Positions 1 through 7,747 of a stretch of 64,000 nucleotides of DNA are shown piece by piece (the first letter of the stretch is position 1; each line of letters starts with the position of its first letter). A program made the translations under genes and the position numbers. The DNA lies in NCBI RefSeq assembly GCF_000021705.1, contig NC_012751.1, forward strand, positions 992,001 to 1,056,000, written 5' to 3'. Under the pieces are notes generated by a model. The model worked only from the letters and a program-made list of their open reading frames with translations, was not told the origin of the DNA and did no database searches. The DNA is from Candidatus Hamiltonella defensa 5AT (Acyrthosiphon pisum) (GTDB lineage Bacteria; Pseudomonadota; Gammaproteobacteria; Enterobacterales; Enterobacteriaceae).

Positions 1-24
1 CACTCGAAATAAATAAACCTATCC

Positions 25-213
25 ATGAATAACATTGAAAAATACACAACGGGTACTGCCTATGGTGCGAGCGCGACGACGTTTCTATGCGGGGCGCTAT
101 CGCTTAGTGAATGGGCGCTGGTTACCGGGATTATCTGTTCATTACTGACCGTTGGGCTGAACTGGTACTACCGGCACAAGGAATACCGTTTCCGAACGAG
201 AAACCCATCATGA
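25..213 (+). CDS. Phage holin-like protein
   Basis: This 62-residue protein has two hydrophobic stretches (roughly residues 12-28 and 30-48) and a basic tail with a Y-Y-R-H-K-E-Y-R pattern. That organisation matches small holins of lambdoid phages, which permeabilise the inner membrane at lysis. Its stop overlaps the start of the lysozyme gene (ATGA at 210-213), so the two are probably translationally coupled, as in phage lysis cassettes. The gene opens the window, so upstream late genes are not visible. The holin call rests on size, hydrophobicity and position rather than a diagnostic motif. Confidence 0.75.
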   Translation: MNNIEKYTTGTAYGASATTFLCGALSLSEWALVTGIICSLLTVGLNWYYRHKEYRFRTRNPS

Positions 214-707
214 ATAATCAACTTAAAAAACGCCTTCTGGTGGCAACGGCAGGCGGTGTATTAGCACTTGCTGCTGTCCTGGTACAATGGCATGAAGGTA
301 AGCGCTATAAGCCCTATCGTGATGGGGGCGGTGTGCTCACTGTTTGTCACGGTCATACGGGTAAGGACGTTACGCCAGAGGAAATCTATAGCGAAGAAGA
401 GTGTAGCGAGTTGATGAGGCGGGATTTGCAGATAGCACGTTCCGTAGTTGAACATTATGTCACTTTCCCGCTATCCGATTTACAGAAAGCCGCCTTGACT
501 TCATTTGTTTACAACATCGGCAGTGGGGCGTTTGAGCGCTCAACGCTGCTGAAAAAGCTGAACGTCGGAGATTTGAGCGGAGCCTGTGATGAGATGCGCC
601 GCTGGAAATATGACGAAGGAAAAGTATCAAAAGGATTGATTAACCGTAGGGCCATAGAGCGCGAACTTTGTTTAAAGCCAGATTTACTCACCAGTCCGAC
701 TCAATGA
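210..707 (+). CDS. Phage lysozyme (GH24, SAR endolysin type)
   Basis: A 165-residue muramidase that would cleave peptidoglycan during phage lysis. The catalytic pattern E-(8 residues)-D-(5 residues)-T of T4/P22-type lysozymes is present as E29, D38 and T44. Residues 9-26 form a weakly hydrophobic, Ala/Gly/Val-rich segment directly before the catalytic Glu, typical of a signal-arrest-release endolysin exported by Sec and activated when it leaves the membrane. The ATG at 210 is chosen because it overlaps the holin stop; an earlier in-frame start would add residues antisense to holin function. Length and motifs suggest an intact enzyme. The Rz/Rz1 genes that normally follow are displaced by about 1.3 kb by an inserted gene. 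Confidence 0.9.
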   Translation: MNNQLKKRLLVATAGGVLALAAVLVQWHEGKRYKPYRDGGGVLTVCHGHTGKDVTPEEIYSEEECSELMRRDLQIARSVVEHYVTFPLSDLQKAALTSFVYNIGSGAFERSTLLKKLNVGDLSGACDEMRRWKYDEGKVSKGLINRRAIERELCLKPDLLTSPTQ

Positions 708-733
708 GCCTTGGCATCGTGCTGGGCTTTTTT
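707..733 (+). terminator. Probable rho-independent terminator after lysozyme
   Basis: An imperfect stem (AGCC ... GGCT with an inner GCA/TGC pairing) is followed by seven T residues just past the lysozyme stop. It would end the holin-lysozyme transcript. The stem is short, so confidence is moderate. Confidence 0.45.
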
Positions 734-825
734 TCGCCTGCGCCCCGCTGCGCAAATCACACGTCGAAATATAAGGATTGTTATACAAAATTAACAAATA
801 AAATAACATCTTAGCGTTAGTTTGA

Positions 826-1689
826 TTAATCAATTCCTGGGTGAGATACTTTTATTTCACGAATATAATAATTTCCTTTATTATCAATATCTATATTCGC
901 TTTCATACTCAAACAGGGATATTTAGCGTCCGGAAGACTTTGCTTATAAATATCAAATCTTTCATTTAAATGATTCTGTATTAGATTCAGTTCAACTTTA
1001 ACTACATCATCTTTTTTTGTTGATATAGAGATACTTTGCAATTCGGGTGTTCCCACGAAGGACATTCCGTAACCAAGTTCGTGGATCCCATTTTTTATGG
1101 CTATAACCCCAGTTTGAGACGCTATCACATCCAGTGATTTTTTTTGCGCTTTTGGCATATTAACAGTAATTTTTTCAAGTTCTAATTCAGTTAAAAATCC
1201 ATGTTTGTAAAGTTTAGAATTTAATGTATAAGTGAATCTAGTGGCATCTTTCTTTAATTGTTCTAAATTGAAGTCCCCACGATTCATGACACCGTCAAGA
1301 CTATGGCTAACAGCACTTGTTATATCAATACTTTTCCCTGTAGTTGACAAATTTTCTATTGATAAAATATCGGTAATTAATAAATTAACCGTAAATAAAT
1401 TATCATTAACTTCTGTTATCTTATAAGTGAATTTGTCTTTATAAGCCGGTGATACCATATCTCTCAATTGATTAAAACATTCTATTTTTCTGTCTGGATT
1501 ATCATTATGGATAACATCAAACAATGCTTTCTTGGCTTCTTCTTTTCGTGTTCCACAAAACCAATCTGTAATTTTACCCCAAAGACTCTCTACATCGCTT
1601 TTGTTGGTAGCACTTTGAATTTTACTGATATCATAATCATTGATAGCTCTATTAAGTAGAGCTCCTTCAAGCCTTATTTCTGTAGCCAT
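826..1689 (-). CDS. Candidate type III secretion effector with WEKI-like translocation motif
   Basis: A 287-residue protein with no recognised enzymatic domain. Residues 37-44 read W-G-K-I-T-D-W-F, followed by a basic/acidic helix (C-G-T-R-K-E-E-A-K). This closely resembles the WEK(I/M)xxFF segment near the N-terminus of Salmonella SPI-2 effectors (SspH2, SifA, SseI, SseJ families), which directs T3SS translocation. The motif lies at the expected N-terminal position. The remainder is mixed alpha/beta and not recognised. The gene is reversed relative to its phage neighbours, sits between lysozyme and Rz, and has a good ribosome site (GGAGAGAA) before the ATG, so it looks like a moron-type cargo gene. 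The effector role is inferred from the motif only. Confidence 0.6.
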   Translation of the reverse strand: MATEIRLEGALLNRAINDYDISKIQSATNKSDVESLWGKITDWFCGTRKEEAKKALFDVIHNDNPDRKIECFNQLRDMVSPAYKDKFTYKITEVNDNLFTVNLLITDILSIENLSTTGKSIDITSAVSHSLDGVMNRGDFNLEQLKKDATRFTYTLNSKLYKHGFLTELELEKITVNMPKAQKKSLDVIASQTGVIAIKNGIHELGYGMSFVGTPELQSISISTKKDDVVKVELNLIQNHLNERFDIYKQSLPDAKYPCLSMKANIDIDNKGNYYIREIKVSHPGID

Positions 1690-1984
1690 ACAATTCTCTC
1701 CTTTTTATTATTTATGCAAGACAAGACATAAATTAATAGAATAATCACAACACCAGATCACGATTTTTATAGCAACAAATGATACTCAAAATATTTCAAG
1801 AGGATGACGCCACGTGGATATTCATTTTTGCCCTGTATGTGGCCCCTTTTGCAGAGGCTGACTTTGCCTCGGTGAGCCGTCAGGAATGCTCATCAAAAGC
1901 GCGTGGCGAAAAAGCGAAAGCCATATTTGAGTTAAATTTTGAAACAGCCTAGGCTATTAGCAGTATAGCGTATTGTGTAGAAAA

Positions 1985-2455
1985 ATGACCTGGAAAATTC
2001 CTCTCATTATCGCTTTGCTACTGACCTCAATGTCAGGTGTAACCCTGTATTACCGGACACTGTATTACGATGCTGAAAAAGCACGAAAGATTGCTGTATC
2101 GGATAGGGAAAAACAACAGGTTGCATTTGAGCAGTTAAGCCATCAAATACAGACCATCTCGGCGCTGGATGACAGACACACGAAGGAATTAGCCGATGTG
2201 CAAGCCAAGAATCATCATTTGCGTCGTAAGCTTAATCGCGGTGGTCGGGTGCTCGTCAAAGGTCACTGTCCAGTCAGCACTCCCCGCCCCAGCAGCCTGG
2301 GCCATGCAGGAACCATCGAACTCTCTTCAATTGCTGGACGAAACGTTCTCGATATCAGAGCCGGAATCATCAGCGACCAAGCAAAAATAAAATACCTTCA
2401 GGATTACATACGGAAGGTTGTTTTGTCGAATCAACATGCCAAACCAAATTCCTAG
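1985..2455 (+). CDS. Phage spanin inner-membrane subunit Rz
   Basis: A 156-residue protein with an N-terminal membrane anchor (about residues 4-20) followed by a long charged helical region and a C-terminal segment ending in Y-L-Q-D-Y-I-R-K-V, as in lambda Rz-type i-spanins. These bridge the periplasm with Rz1 to disrupt the outer membrane. The ATG at 1985 places the signal anchor correctly; an upstream TTG at 1973 is possible. A second gene, Rz1, is embedded in another frame (2196-2390), which strongly supports the call. The 3' end overlaps the HNH nuclease gene. Confidence 0.85.
   Translation: MTWKIPLIIALLLTSMSGVTLYYRTLYYDAEKARKIAVSDREKQQVAFEQLSHQIQTISALDDRHTKELADVQAKNHHLRRKLNRGGRVLVKGHCPVSTPRPSSLGHAGTIELSSIAGRNVLDIRAGIISDQAKIKYLQDYIRKVVLSNQHAKPNS
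2196..2390 (+). CDS. Phage spanin outer-membrane lipoprotein Rz1 (embedded in Rz)
   Basis: A 64-residue lipoprotein fully overprinted within Rz in a different forward frame. The N-terminus has a short hydrophobic signal ending in a lipobox V-V-G-C (Cys at about residue 19), followed by S-S-K and a Pro/Ala segment A-L-P-A-P-A-A-W-A-M-Q. The last part mirrors the P-P-P-A-W-I-M-Q stretch of lambda Rz1. As in lambda, the lipoprotein would sit in the outer membrane and pair with Rz through its C-terminus. The nested arrangement is diagnostic of lambdoid spanins. Confidence 0.85.
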   Translation: MCKPRIIICVVSLIAVVGCSSKVTVQSALPAPAAWAMQEPSNSLQLLDETFSISEPESSATKQK

Positions 2456-2780
2456 ACCTTTCCGCAAACAGGGTTGTGGCGGAATCACCACTGCCCGTTC
2501 CGGCTACTGCGAAACGCATCGCAACGAAGGCTGGGTACAGCACCAACGCGGTAGAACTCGCCAGCAACAGGGCTATGGACGTGCCTGGGAAATCCTTCGA
2601 GCCAAAATTCTTAAGCGTGATAACTACCTTTGCCAAACGTGCTTACGCCAAGGTATCGCTACCGAAGCTAAAGCCGTTGACCATATTAAGGCAAAGGCGT
2701 TTGGAGGTAAGGATGATGAGACCAATCTGCAATCGATTTGTTATGCTTGCCACCGAGCTAAAACAGCAAAAGAACATTAA
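2436..2780 (+). CDS. Phage HNH endonuclease (terminase-associated)
   Basis: A 114-residue HNH nuclease: an N-terminal Cys/His cluster, then R-D-N-Y-L-C-Q-T-C, the core V-D-H-I with G-G, and N-L-Q-S-I-C-Y-A-C-H. These are the zinc-binding and catalytic elements of phage HNH proteins encoded beside terminase genes, where they assist cos cleavage and packaging. The start overlaps the Rz 3' end by 20 bp. A homologous copy occurs at 50516-50875 in the second phage fragment with the same gene order. It appears intact although the terminase downstream is broken. Confidence 0.88.
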   Translation: MPNQIPRPFRKQGCGGITTARSGYCETHRNEGWVQHQRGRTRQQQGYGRAWEILRAKILKRDNYLCQTCLRQGIATEAKAVDHIKAKAFGGKDDETNLQSICYACHRAKTAKEH

Positions 2781-2781
2781 A

Positions 2782-3105
2782 TTATATAATTCGTTGAGTT
2801 ACCGTAGAGGTGGTATGTATAGGTTGAATAGCCAACCGTAGTCCCATAGCACGCAGAATTGCAGTCAAACTACGTACTTCAGGGTTTCCAGATTCTGATA
2901 AAGTACGATAAAGTTGGTTTGGATTTAACTCTGCCGATTTAGCTACTTTCCTGACACCACCTAATGCTTCCGCCATTTGACGAAGGACAATTAAAAGTTC
3001 GCCTTGTTCTCCATCTTCCAAAATACTATTCAATAGCTCAATAGCATAGTTAGGATCGTTTCGGAAAACCTCTGCCATAGCTGTGTCGTGCGCTCTGTCT
3101 CTCAT
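2782..3105 (-). CDS. HigA-like antitoxin (HI1420 family)
   Basis: A 107-residue DNA-binding protein whose C-terminal half has the pattern L-R-Q-M-A-E-A-L-G-G-V-R-K-V-A-K, N-x-L-Y-R-T-L-S, G-N-P and L-x-A-I-L-R-A-M-G-L-R-L. This is the helix-turn-helix of addiction-module antidotes that pair with RelE/HigB-like killer proteins. It lies 3 bp downstream of the toxin gene, so the two form a toxin-first operon. It would neutralise the toxin and autorepress the promoter. The pair interrupts a phage packaging region between the HNH and small terminase genes, an unusual place for an addiction module. Confidence 0.85.
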   Translation of the reverse strand: MRDRAHDTAMAEVFRNDPNYAIELLNSILEDGEQGELLIVLRQMAEALGGVRKVAKSAELNPNQLYRTLSESGNPEVRSLTAILRAMGLRLAIQPIHTTSTVTQRII

Positions 3106-3108
3106 TTC

Positions 3109-3435
3109 TTAATCTCCTGTCCGTTTTTGCCAGTCATGCCAGTAGGCACATGCTCGGTCAATATCTGCATTTTGTTTGCGCTTATCACCGCCGCAGAGCA
3201 GTAGAACGACAGTTATGTTAACTTTAGCGTAATAAACACGATAACCTGGACCTACGTCTATACGGAGCTCCCACACGCCTTCACGCACGGGCTTATGGTC
3301 ACCGAAATTTCCCAATTCTATACGCATAATACGCCGGTCAATAGCGATCTTGGCTTTTGTGTCGCTAATTTGATCTCGCCACTCGCTAAAGTGATCGCGT
3401 TCGCTTTTATCGAGGTAGTGCCTTATCTGGTACAT
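3109..3435 (-). CDS. RelE/ParE-superfamily toxin (HigB-like killer protein)
   Basis: A 108-residue toxin with the fold signatures of the HI1419 addiction-module killer family: A-x-I-A-I-D-R-R-I-x-R-I-E-L-G-N-F-G-D, then V-x-E-L-R-I-D-V-G-P-G-Y-R-V-Y-Y and L-L-L-C-G-G-D-K-x-x-Q. Family members cleave mRNA or otherwise poison growth and are neutralised by the adjacent antitoxin. The short ribosome site and AT-rich upstream region (3436-3480) presumably contain the operon promoter. Both partners are full length. Confidence 0.87.
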   Translation of the reverse strand: MYQIRHYLDKSERDHFSEWRDQISDTKAKIAIDRRIMRIELGNFGDHKPVREGVWELRIDVGPGYRVYYAKVNITVVLLLCGGDKRKQNADIDRACAYWHDWQKRTGD

Positions 3436-3634
3436 AGTTCATTCTATCGTTTATAAACGATATATGTCAAGTAGAAACATCATGAGAGCAAGGGGAGGGG
3501 GAGGTAAAATCATTATAAAACAAGAGGTTAGAGGAGCGTCGGCCTGGGATGACTCACATCGTCGCAGGTTAGAAAACCTTTTTCTTGCCCCATTTTCAGT
3601 ATAAATCAACATCAATTTTACAGGACTTTCGCTT

Positions 3635-4267
3635 ATGCCAGGACCGCCGAAAGCCCCGTCACAGCTATGTTTAGTGAGGGGAAATCCTTCAAAACGTCCC
3701 TTGAATAGAAACGGGCCAAACCCCGAAAAATGGGTACCCTCAACACCCAAGCATTTTAGCAAGCAAGAAAAGTATTGGTTTGAGCGCATAGCAGAAGATC
3801 TTAATGCCAGCGATATCCTGACCCATATCGACGGGATGGCACTGGAACTGCTGGTTGGCGTTTATGTTGAGTGGCGACAGCATAGAGACGTTATTAAAAA
3901 AGAAGGTCATTTGTACAGGACAGAATCAAAAGACGGCAATGTGATGATCCGCCCTCATCCGCAAGTGGCCATGATGGCGGTGGGATTGTTCATGTGTTCT
4001 GTGAATAGTGATGTGTTTCACGCTGGGGTCATTCAGATACTTCTGCCGAGTTTGCCACCCGACTGTGTGGTGGTCATGGATAATGCGACGTTCCACAAAC
4101 GTTTGGACACTCAAAAAGTGATCGATGACGCGGGTCATATCATTGAATATCTGCCTCCTTACTCGCCTGATCTCAATCCTGTTGAGCATAAATGGGCAGA
4201 AGCAAAAAGCAAAAGAAGAGCGGTCAATTGCAGTATCGATGCTTTATTTTCTCATTACATGACGTAA
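3635..4267 (+). pseudogene. P27-type small terminase fused in frame to IS630 transposase C-terminus
   Basis: The first ~113 residues match phage P27-family terminase small subunits: start M-P-G-P-P-K, L-V-R-G-N-P-S-K, then E-W-R-Q-H-R and G-N-V-M-I-R-P-H-P-Q-V-A-M-M-A. From the next residue on (V-G-L-F-M-C-S) the sequence is the C-terminal half of an IS630-family DDE transposase, with M-D-N-A-T-F-H-K and P-P-Y-S-P-D-L-N-P-V-E-H. The same terminase in the second fragment (49902-50206) continues with a normal C-terminus (D-A-W-K-R-L-R), which proves the truncation here. The 210-residue chimera stays in frame but is unlikely to work as either protein. No large terminase follows. Confidence 0.85.
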
Positions 4268-4290
4268 CCGAAATTATTTCGTTCAGCTAT
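3976..4290 (+). mobile_element. Partial IS630-family element (3' half)
   Basis: This segment carries the C-terminal half of an IS630 transposase and its downstream end (ending ...TTCAGCTA, matching the TAGCTA-type IS630 ends elsewhere in the window). The 5' half is missing at the junction with the small terminase gene. An IS5-family element abuts it at 4291, and another IS630 remnant lies immediately beyond that element. Confidence 0.75.
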
Positions 4291-5142
4291 GGCAGTGTTA
4301 ACAAAGTAAATTAAAGACCTTAAGACAAGCGATAGCGAAGAAAGAAAAGAAGGTGATATCGAGTTTATCAAAGCGTAAAGCGAGTCTTTTTTGTTCTTTT
4401 ATGCTGAAGAAGAAACGTTCAATCGCAGAGCGTGTTTTGTATTTTTCTTTATCATTAGGTTGAATGCCGGTGCAAACAGCCCCTTTTCGTCGGGGTATCA
4501 CAGGGCTCTTTCCACTATCCCGGATTAATTTTCTGACATCAAAAAAGTCAACTCCCTTATCAGCGATGATGTAGCTCACCTTCCTCCCATTTCCCTTTAT
4601 CCACAGCTCAGTAAAGGCTTTCATATCGGAGCGCTGTCCTTCAGATAGACAGGCACTCCGGAGAAAGCGGCCTGAAAGACCCACGTGAATTTGAGTGCTC
4701 ACGCCTTTTCGGCCGCGCCCTATCGATTGAGGTCCCTTTTTTTAAGGCTTCCTGAGCCGTGTCGGTGGATGGCGACCGTCGTACTGTCTACCCATGTACA
4801 GTCCATTTTGATTTTCTTTTTTTGTTGTAAACGATAAAGCAAGTTCCAGAACAAGCCATTTTCACTCCATCTTTTAAAGCGCATATAAATCGTATGCCAA
4901 TGACCGTATAAATCAGGTACATCACGCCAAGGGATACCCGTTCTCAATACGTACAAAACAGCTGAAAAAAACTGATAATGACTGATGCTTGCAGGTCTAC
5001 CTGGACGTTTATCATATTTTATAATATGAGGTTCGATTATTTTTATAAAATCACACTCTTTGAGCGGATAGTGCCTGTTTTTCATTTCTTTATCCCCCTA
5101 AAAAACAGAGAATATCTTAACATTAACTTTGTTAACAGTGCC
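4291..5142 (-). mobile_element. IS5-family (IS427-like group) insertion sequence
   Basis: An 852-bp element bounded by inverted repeats: GGCAGTGTTAACAAAGT at the left and its near-complement ACTTTGTTAACAGTGCC at the right. It contains two overlapping transposase frames on the minus strand. It lies at the junction of two IS630 remnants. A ~105-bp sequence with the same ends is present at 62683-62787. Ends and size fit the IS427 group of IS5; the assignment is from organisation and protein motifs. Confidence 0.8.
4298..5085 (-). CDS. IS5-family transposase, two frames joined by probable -1 frameshift
   Basis: The upstream frame (5085-4720, 121 aa) has the N-terminal I-P-W-R-D-V-P, G-H-W-x-T-I-Y-x-R-F-K-R-W and D-x-T-W-V-D-S-T-T-V motifs. 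The downstream frame (to 4298) has T-Q-I-H-V, L-S-E-G-Q-x-S-D, I-I-A-D-K-G-V-D and R-S-A-I-E-R-F-F of DDE_Tnp_1 transposases. They join across a run of seven A residues followed by GGG (near 4735-4741) where a -1 shift gives a continuous G-S-L-K-K-K-G-P-Q-S-I-G-R-G-R-K-G reading. IS427-group elements are known to use such programmed frameshifting. The element may therefore be functional rather than broken. Confidence 0.78.
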
Positions 5143-5144
5143 AT

Positions 5145-6027
5145 GGCTAAGCGATTTAATTTTGATTAATTTATATATTCTGAAAAAAAGGTATCGATGT
5201 CACACTGAGGTTCTCTTCTTTTGCGGTTAGCTTGAGCCCATTTGTGCTCAATGGGATTGAGATCAGGGGAGTAAGGAGGTAAATATTCAATCAGATACCT
5301 ACTTTGCTCGTAGCTTTTTGAATGTCTTTTCGCTTATGGAAAGACGCGTTATCCATCACGATGATACCCTGATTAGGAAGAGTCGGCAGGAGGAGCTGTA
5401 TGTGACCCGAGCATAAAAAACATCACTGTTAATCGAGGAATTAAAGAGGCCGACAGTCATCAAGGTGCATCCCCACTAAGATACCAATGACATTTTTACG
5501 GATCTTAGCCTGCCAATCGTGGCACCCAAAACAGCGCTGACCTCGTTGAGAATATCCGTAGAGGCTGGCATGTCGTGGGCAAAGTCTCTTTCATCGAATA
5601 AACCAGAGGTTTGACCTGCTTTTGATAACGGGCTATTTTGTCTTGAAACAGGTGCCGTGTCTTTTCGTCTGCCTTGGGGTGACCCCGCATTTTTTTATAG
5701 GTCAGACGCCATCTTTTCAATGCCTGACAGATAGATTTCTGGCGAAGCCCAAAACGAGCCGCGCGTTCCCGTTGATAAGCATCGGGGTATTGCCGTTCAT
5801 CTTTGTCTATCTTACGCCGACGCGGGCAGAGGGTTTTGGCTCTATTCGTCTTAACCAACGAGTCAGGATATCGGTACCCATATGAAACCTCTTTGCGGTT
5901 TCTCTGATACTCAGTCCCTCTTGCTCTCAAATACTCAGGATTTTTTTACGTAAATCAAGTGAATAACTCATATTAAATTCATTCTGATTGTTTTTTACAC
6001 TGTAACTAAAATTAAAGCTTTTAGCTA
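5145..6027 (-). mobile_element. Degenerate IS630-family element next to bla
   Basis: The ends GGCTAAGCGATTTAATTTT (left) and AAAATTAAAGCTTTTAGCTA (right) match the IS630 copy at 37446-38347, and the interior is a decayed IS630 transposase on the minus strand. Recognisable parts include R-R-R-K-I-D-K-D-E, Y-Q-R-E-R-A-A-R-F-G, A-L-K-R-W-R-L-T-Y-K-K and, past several frameshifts, the P-P-Y-S-P-D-L-N-P end (about 5213-5300). The right end is followed by the TA of the target, inside the stop codon region of the beta-lactamase gene. Confidence 0.8.
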
Positions 6028-6881
6028 TACCAGTTTTTAATCAATGACGCCCCTATTTCTGCAATCTGCTTATTTCGCTCATCCATAGTCGCCTGAGTCT
6101 CCGTTAAGTAAATCACAACGATGCGCGAGGGTTTTCCATCAGCTCCCAGCGCCGCTATAATACCGCGAGAACCGTGATTACCCGCGCCGGTTTTATCGGC
6201 GATAAACCAGTTGGCAGGAAGTACCGAACGCAAAAGTGGGCCACCAACTTTGTTCATTACCATCCAGGTCTGTAACTGCTGTCGTGATTTGACGGAAAGT
6301 ATCTTACCGGTTAATAGGTTGTGTAGCGTCTGTGCCATGATTTTAGGCGTAGTAGTATCACGTTCGTCGCCCGGCAGGGCTTGGTTCAACTCCGTCTCCC
6401 AGCGATCGAGGCGGGTAACCTGGTCACCCGTTTTTTGCAAAAACGAAGTAAGTCCCTTAGGTCCTCCAATCGTAGATAGAAGCAGATTGGCCGCAGTGTT
6501 ATCGCTCACAGTTATGGCGGCACTGCATAGTTCGGCTACGGTCATACCGTCTGCAAGATGTTGTTTAGTCATAGGAGAGTACTTAACCAAATCACTCTGG
6601 CGGTACTTTATGCGACGATCGAGCTGCTCTAGCCCGGCGTCAACACGTGATAATACCGCTCCACACAGCAGAACTTTAAACGTGCTCATCATCGGAAAAC
6701 GTTCTTCAGGGCGATAAGTATTTAGGATCTGACCGTTGGCGAGATCGAGTTCTACATAACCCACTCGCGCATTAAGCTGTCTTTCAGACTCTTTTACTTT
6801 ATCTATAGTCGCCTGATGTGCCAAAGCTGGCAGGGAAAAGGCAGCAAAAATGGAAATAAGGGTTAAACGAAAAGATTCCAT
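6021..6881 (-). CDS. Class A beta-lactamase closely related to TEM
   Basis: A 286-residue serine beta-lactamase, secreted to the periplasm, hydrolysing beta-lactams. A signal peptide ends at A-L-A (residue 21). Catalytic motifs are all present: S-T-F-K (S66, equivalent to S70), S-D-N (126-128), R-W-E (E162, equivalent to E166) and K-T-G (230-232). Cys73 and Cys119 match the TEM disulfide. Long stretches such as E-E-R-F-P-M-M-S-T-F-K-V-L-L-C-G-A are TEM-identical, but many other positions differ, so this is a divergent TEM relative and not a clinical allele. Start ATG at 6881 has AAGGA upstream. The final Y-S-stop comes from an IS630 end inserted after the terminal Trp. No ampR-type regulator is adjacent. 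Confidence 0.93.
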   Translation of the reverse strand: MESFRLTLISIFAAFSLPALAHQATIDKVKESERQLNARVGYVELDLANGQILNTYRPEERFPMMSTFKVLLCGAVLSRVDAGLEQLDRRIKYRQSDLVKYSPMTKQHLADGMTVAELCSAAITVSDNTAANLLLSTIGGPKGLTSFLQKTGDQVTRLDRWETELNQALPGDERDTTTPKIMAQTLHNLLTGKILSVKSRQQLQTWMVMNKVGGPLLRSVLPANWFIADKTGAGNHGSRGIIAALGADGKPSRIVVIYLTETQATMDERNKQIAEIGASLIKNWYS

Positions 6882-7016
6882 ACTGTTTCCTTGGAGACAA
6901 AATATTAAAAATAAATCATTAAAAACAAATAGATAATTTTTTTTGATTAAAATAGGCAATAAAATACAATAATAAAATGGAACAAAACGCTACATTTTAA
7001 GTGTTATTTAACAATC

Positions 7017-7062
7017 GCTTAGTCTTTATTATGACCTGTAGTTTTGCTTAAAATAGGGAAAA
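7017..7062. repeat. Dispersed noncoding repeat, copy 1
   Basis: The sequence around TTTATTATGACCTGTAGTTTTGCT recurs with few changes at 46285-46325, where it abuts a truncated parA gene. It may be the end of an unrecognised mobile element or of a shared deletion junction. No coding potential is seen. Confidence 0.55.
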
Positions 7063-7199
7063 GATTGTTGTCTTTAATGTTTTTTTGAAAACCCGTTGCT
7101 GCATAATTTTGTCAAACAGTCAGGCTTGGCAAACAAAAATAATTTAATTATTCAAAAATTCAGATCACACTGATCAATTTGATTGACGCTTTAAGTTGT

Positions 7200-7360
7200 T
7201 TTTGTAAGATAAGTTTTATTGACGTGAGCAAAATTTTCGATACCCAACCAGTCTTCATCACTTCTGAGCCCTACAAAAAACGTGATCATCAAAATATCTT
7301 CCAGTTGGTGCAGTTTGTTGCGGATCTGATGAGGGGAATCTGGGAGATTTGAAAAATACG
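7200..7360 (-). pseudogene. ISAs1-family transposase N-terminal remnant
   Basis: Reading the minus strand gives L-P-D-S-P-H-Q-I-R-N-K-L-H-Q-L-E-D-I-L-M, then S-D-E-D-W-L-G-I-E-N-F-A, and a stop shortly after. The pattern P-D-S-R...H-x-L-x-D-I-L...W-x-x-I-x-x-F is the conserved N-terminal domain of ISAs1-family (DDE_Tnp_1-associated) transposases. Only about 50 residues survive; the catalytic part is absent. Confidence 0.55.
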
Positions 7361-7543
7361 CGAGGAGATTTGCTAGTATTCAAATAGTCTCTTTAAAATA
7401 GGGGCTTCTCTAAACTCTATTCTCATTACATTTTCAAGAGCTTTATGGCTCGATTAATAGAAAAGTAGATATTCATATGCTTTTATCTTCACAGCGTTGT
7501 TCGGTTACAGCTTAGGTAGCCTGTTATGTCGATCCTATGACTT

Positions 7544-7747
7544 TTAGGCATGCCAAACACGGTGAATGAATCTGATATTCGCACAGGCGAGCATGATGAA
7601 ACTCAAATTTTCGTGCATGAAGTCGGTTTCGACGGTCAAAGGTAAGCTTTTCCTGCCAGTTTTGTTTGTAAAAACCCTGAGAAATAAGACGTCTTTTTCA
7701 ACCCCCTTCAGCCAGCCTGTGGAGTACTTGTGAATTGAAGACCCCAA
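7544..7747 (-). pseudogene. Unresolved ORF, possibly a transposase C-terminal remnant
   Basis: A 67-residue reading frame ending in E-N-L-S-F-I-M-L-A-C-A-N-I-R-F-I-H-R-V-W-H. The pattern of an acidic/Asn-Ser turn followed by an amphipathic Ile/Leu helix ending in Arg resembles the C-terminus of several DDE transposases, but the match is too short for a family name. The surrounding 7360-7930 region holds no other gene I can support. Confidence 0.25.

Noticed and set aside
3451..3789. 112-residue minus frame over the small terminase start
   Set aside because: Antisense to the terminase, which has protein-family support; the minus frame has none.
6211..6717. 168-residue forward frame inside the beta-lactamase gene
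   Set aside because: Antisense shadow of a clearly coding gene; no family resemblance.
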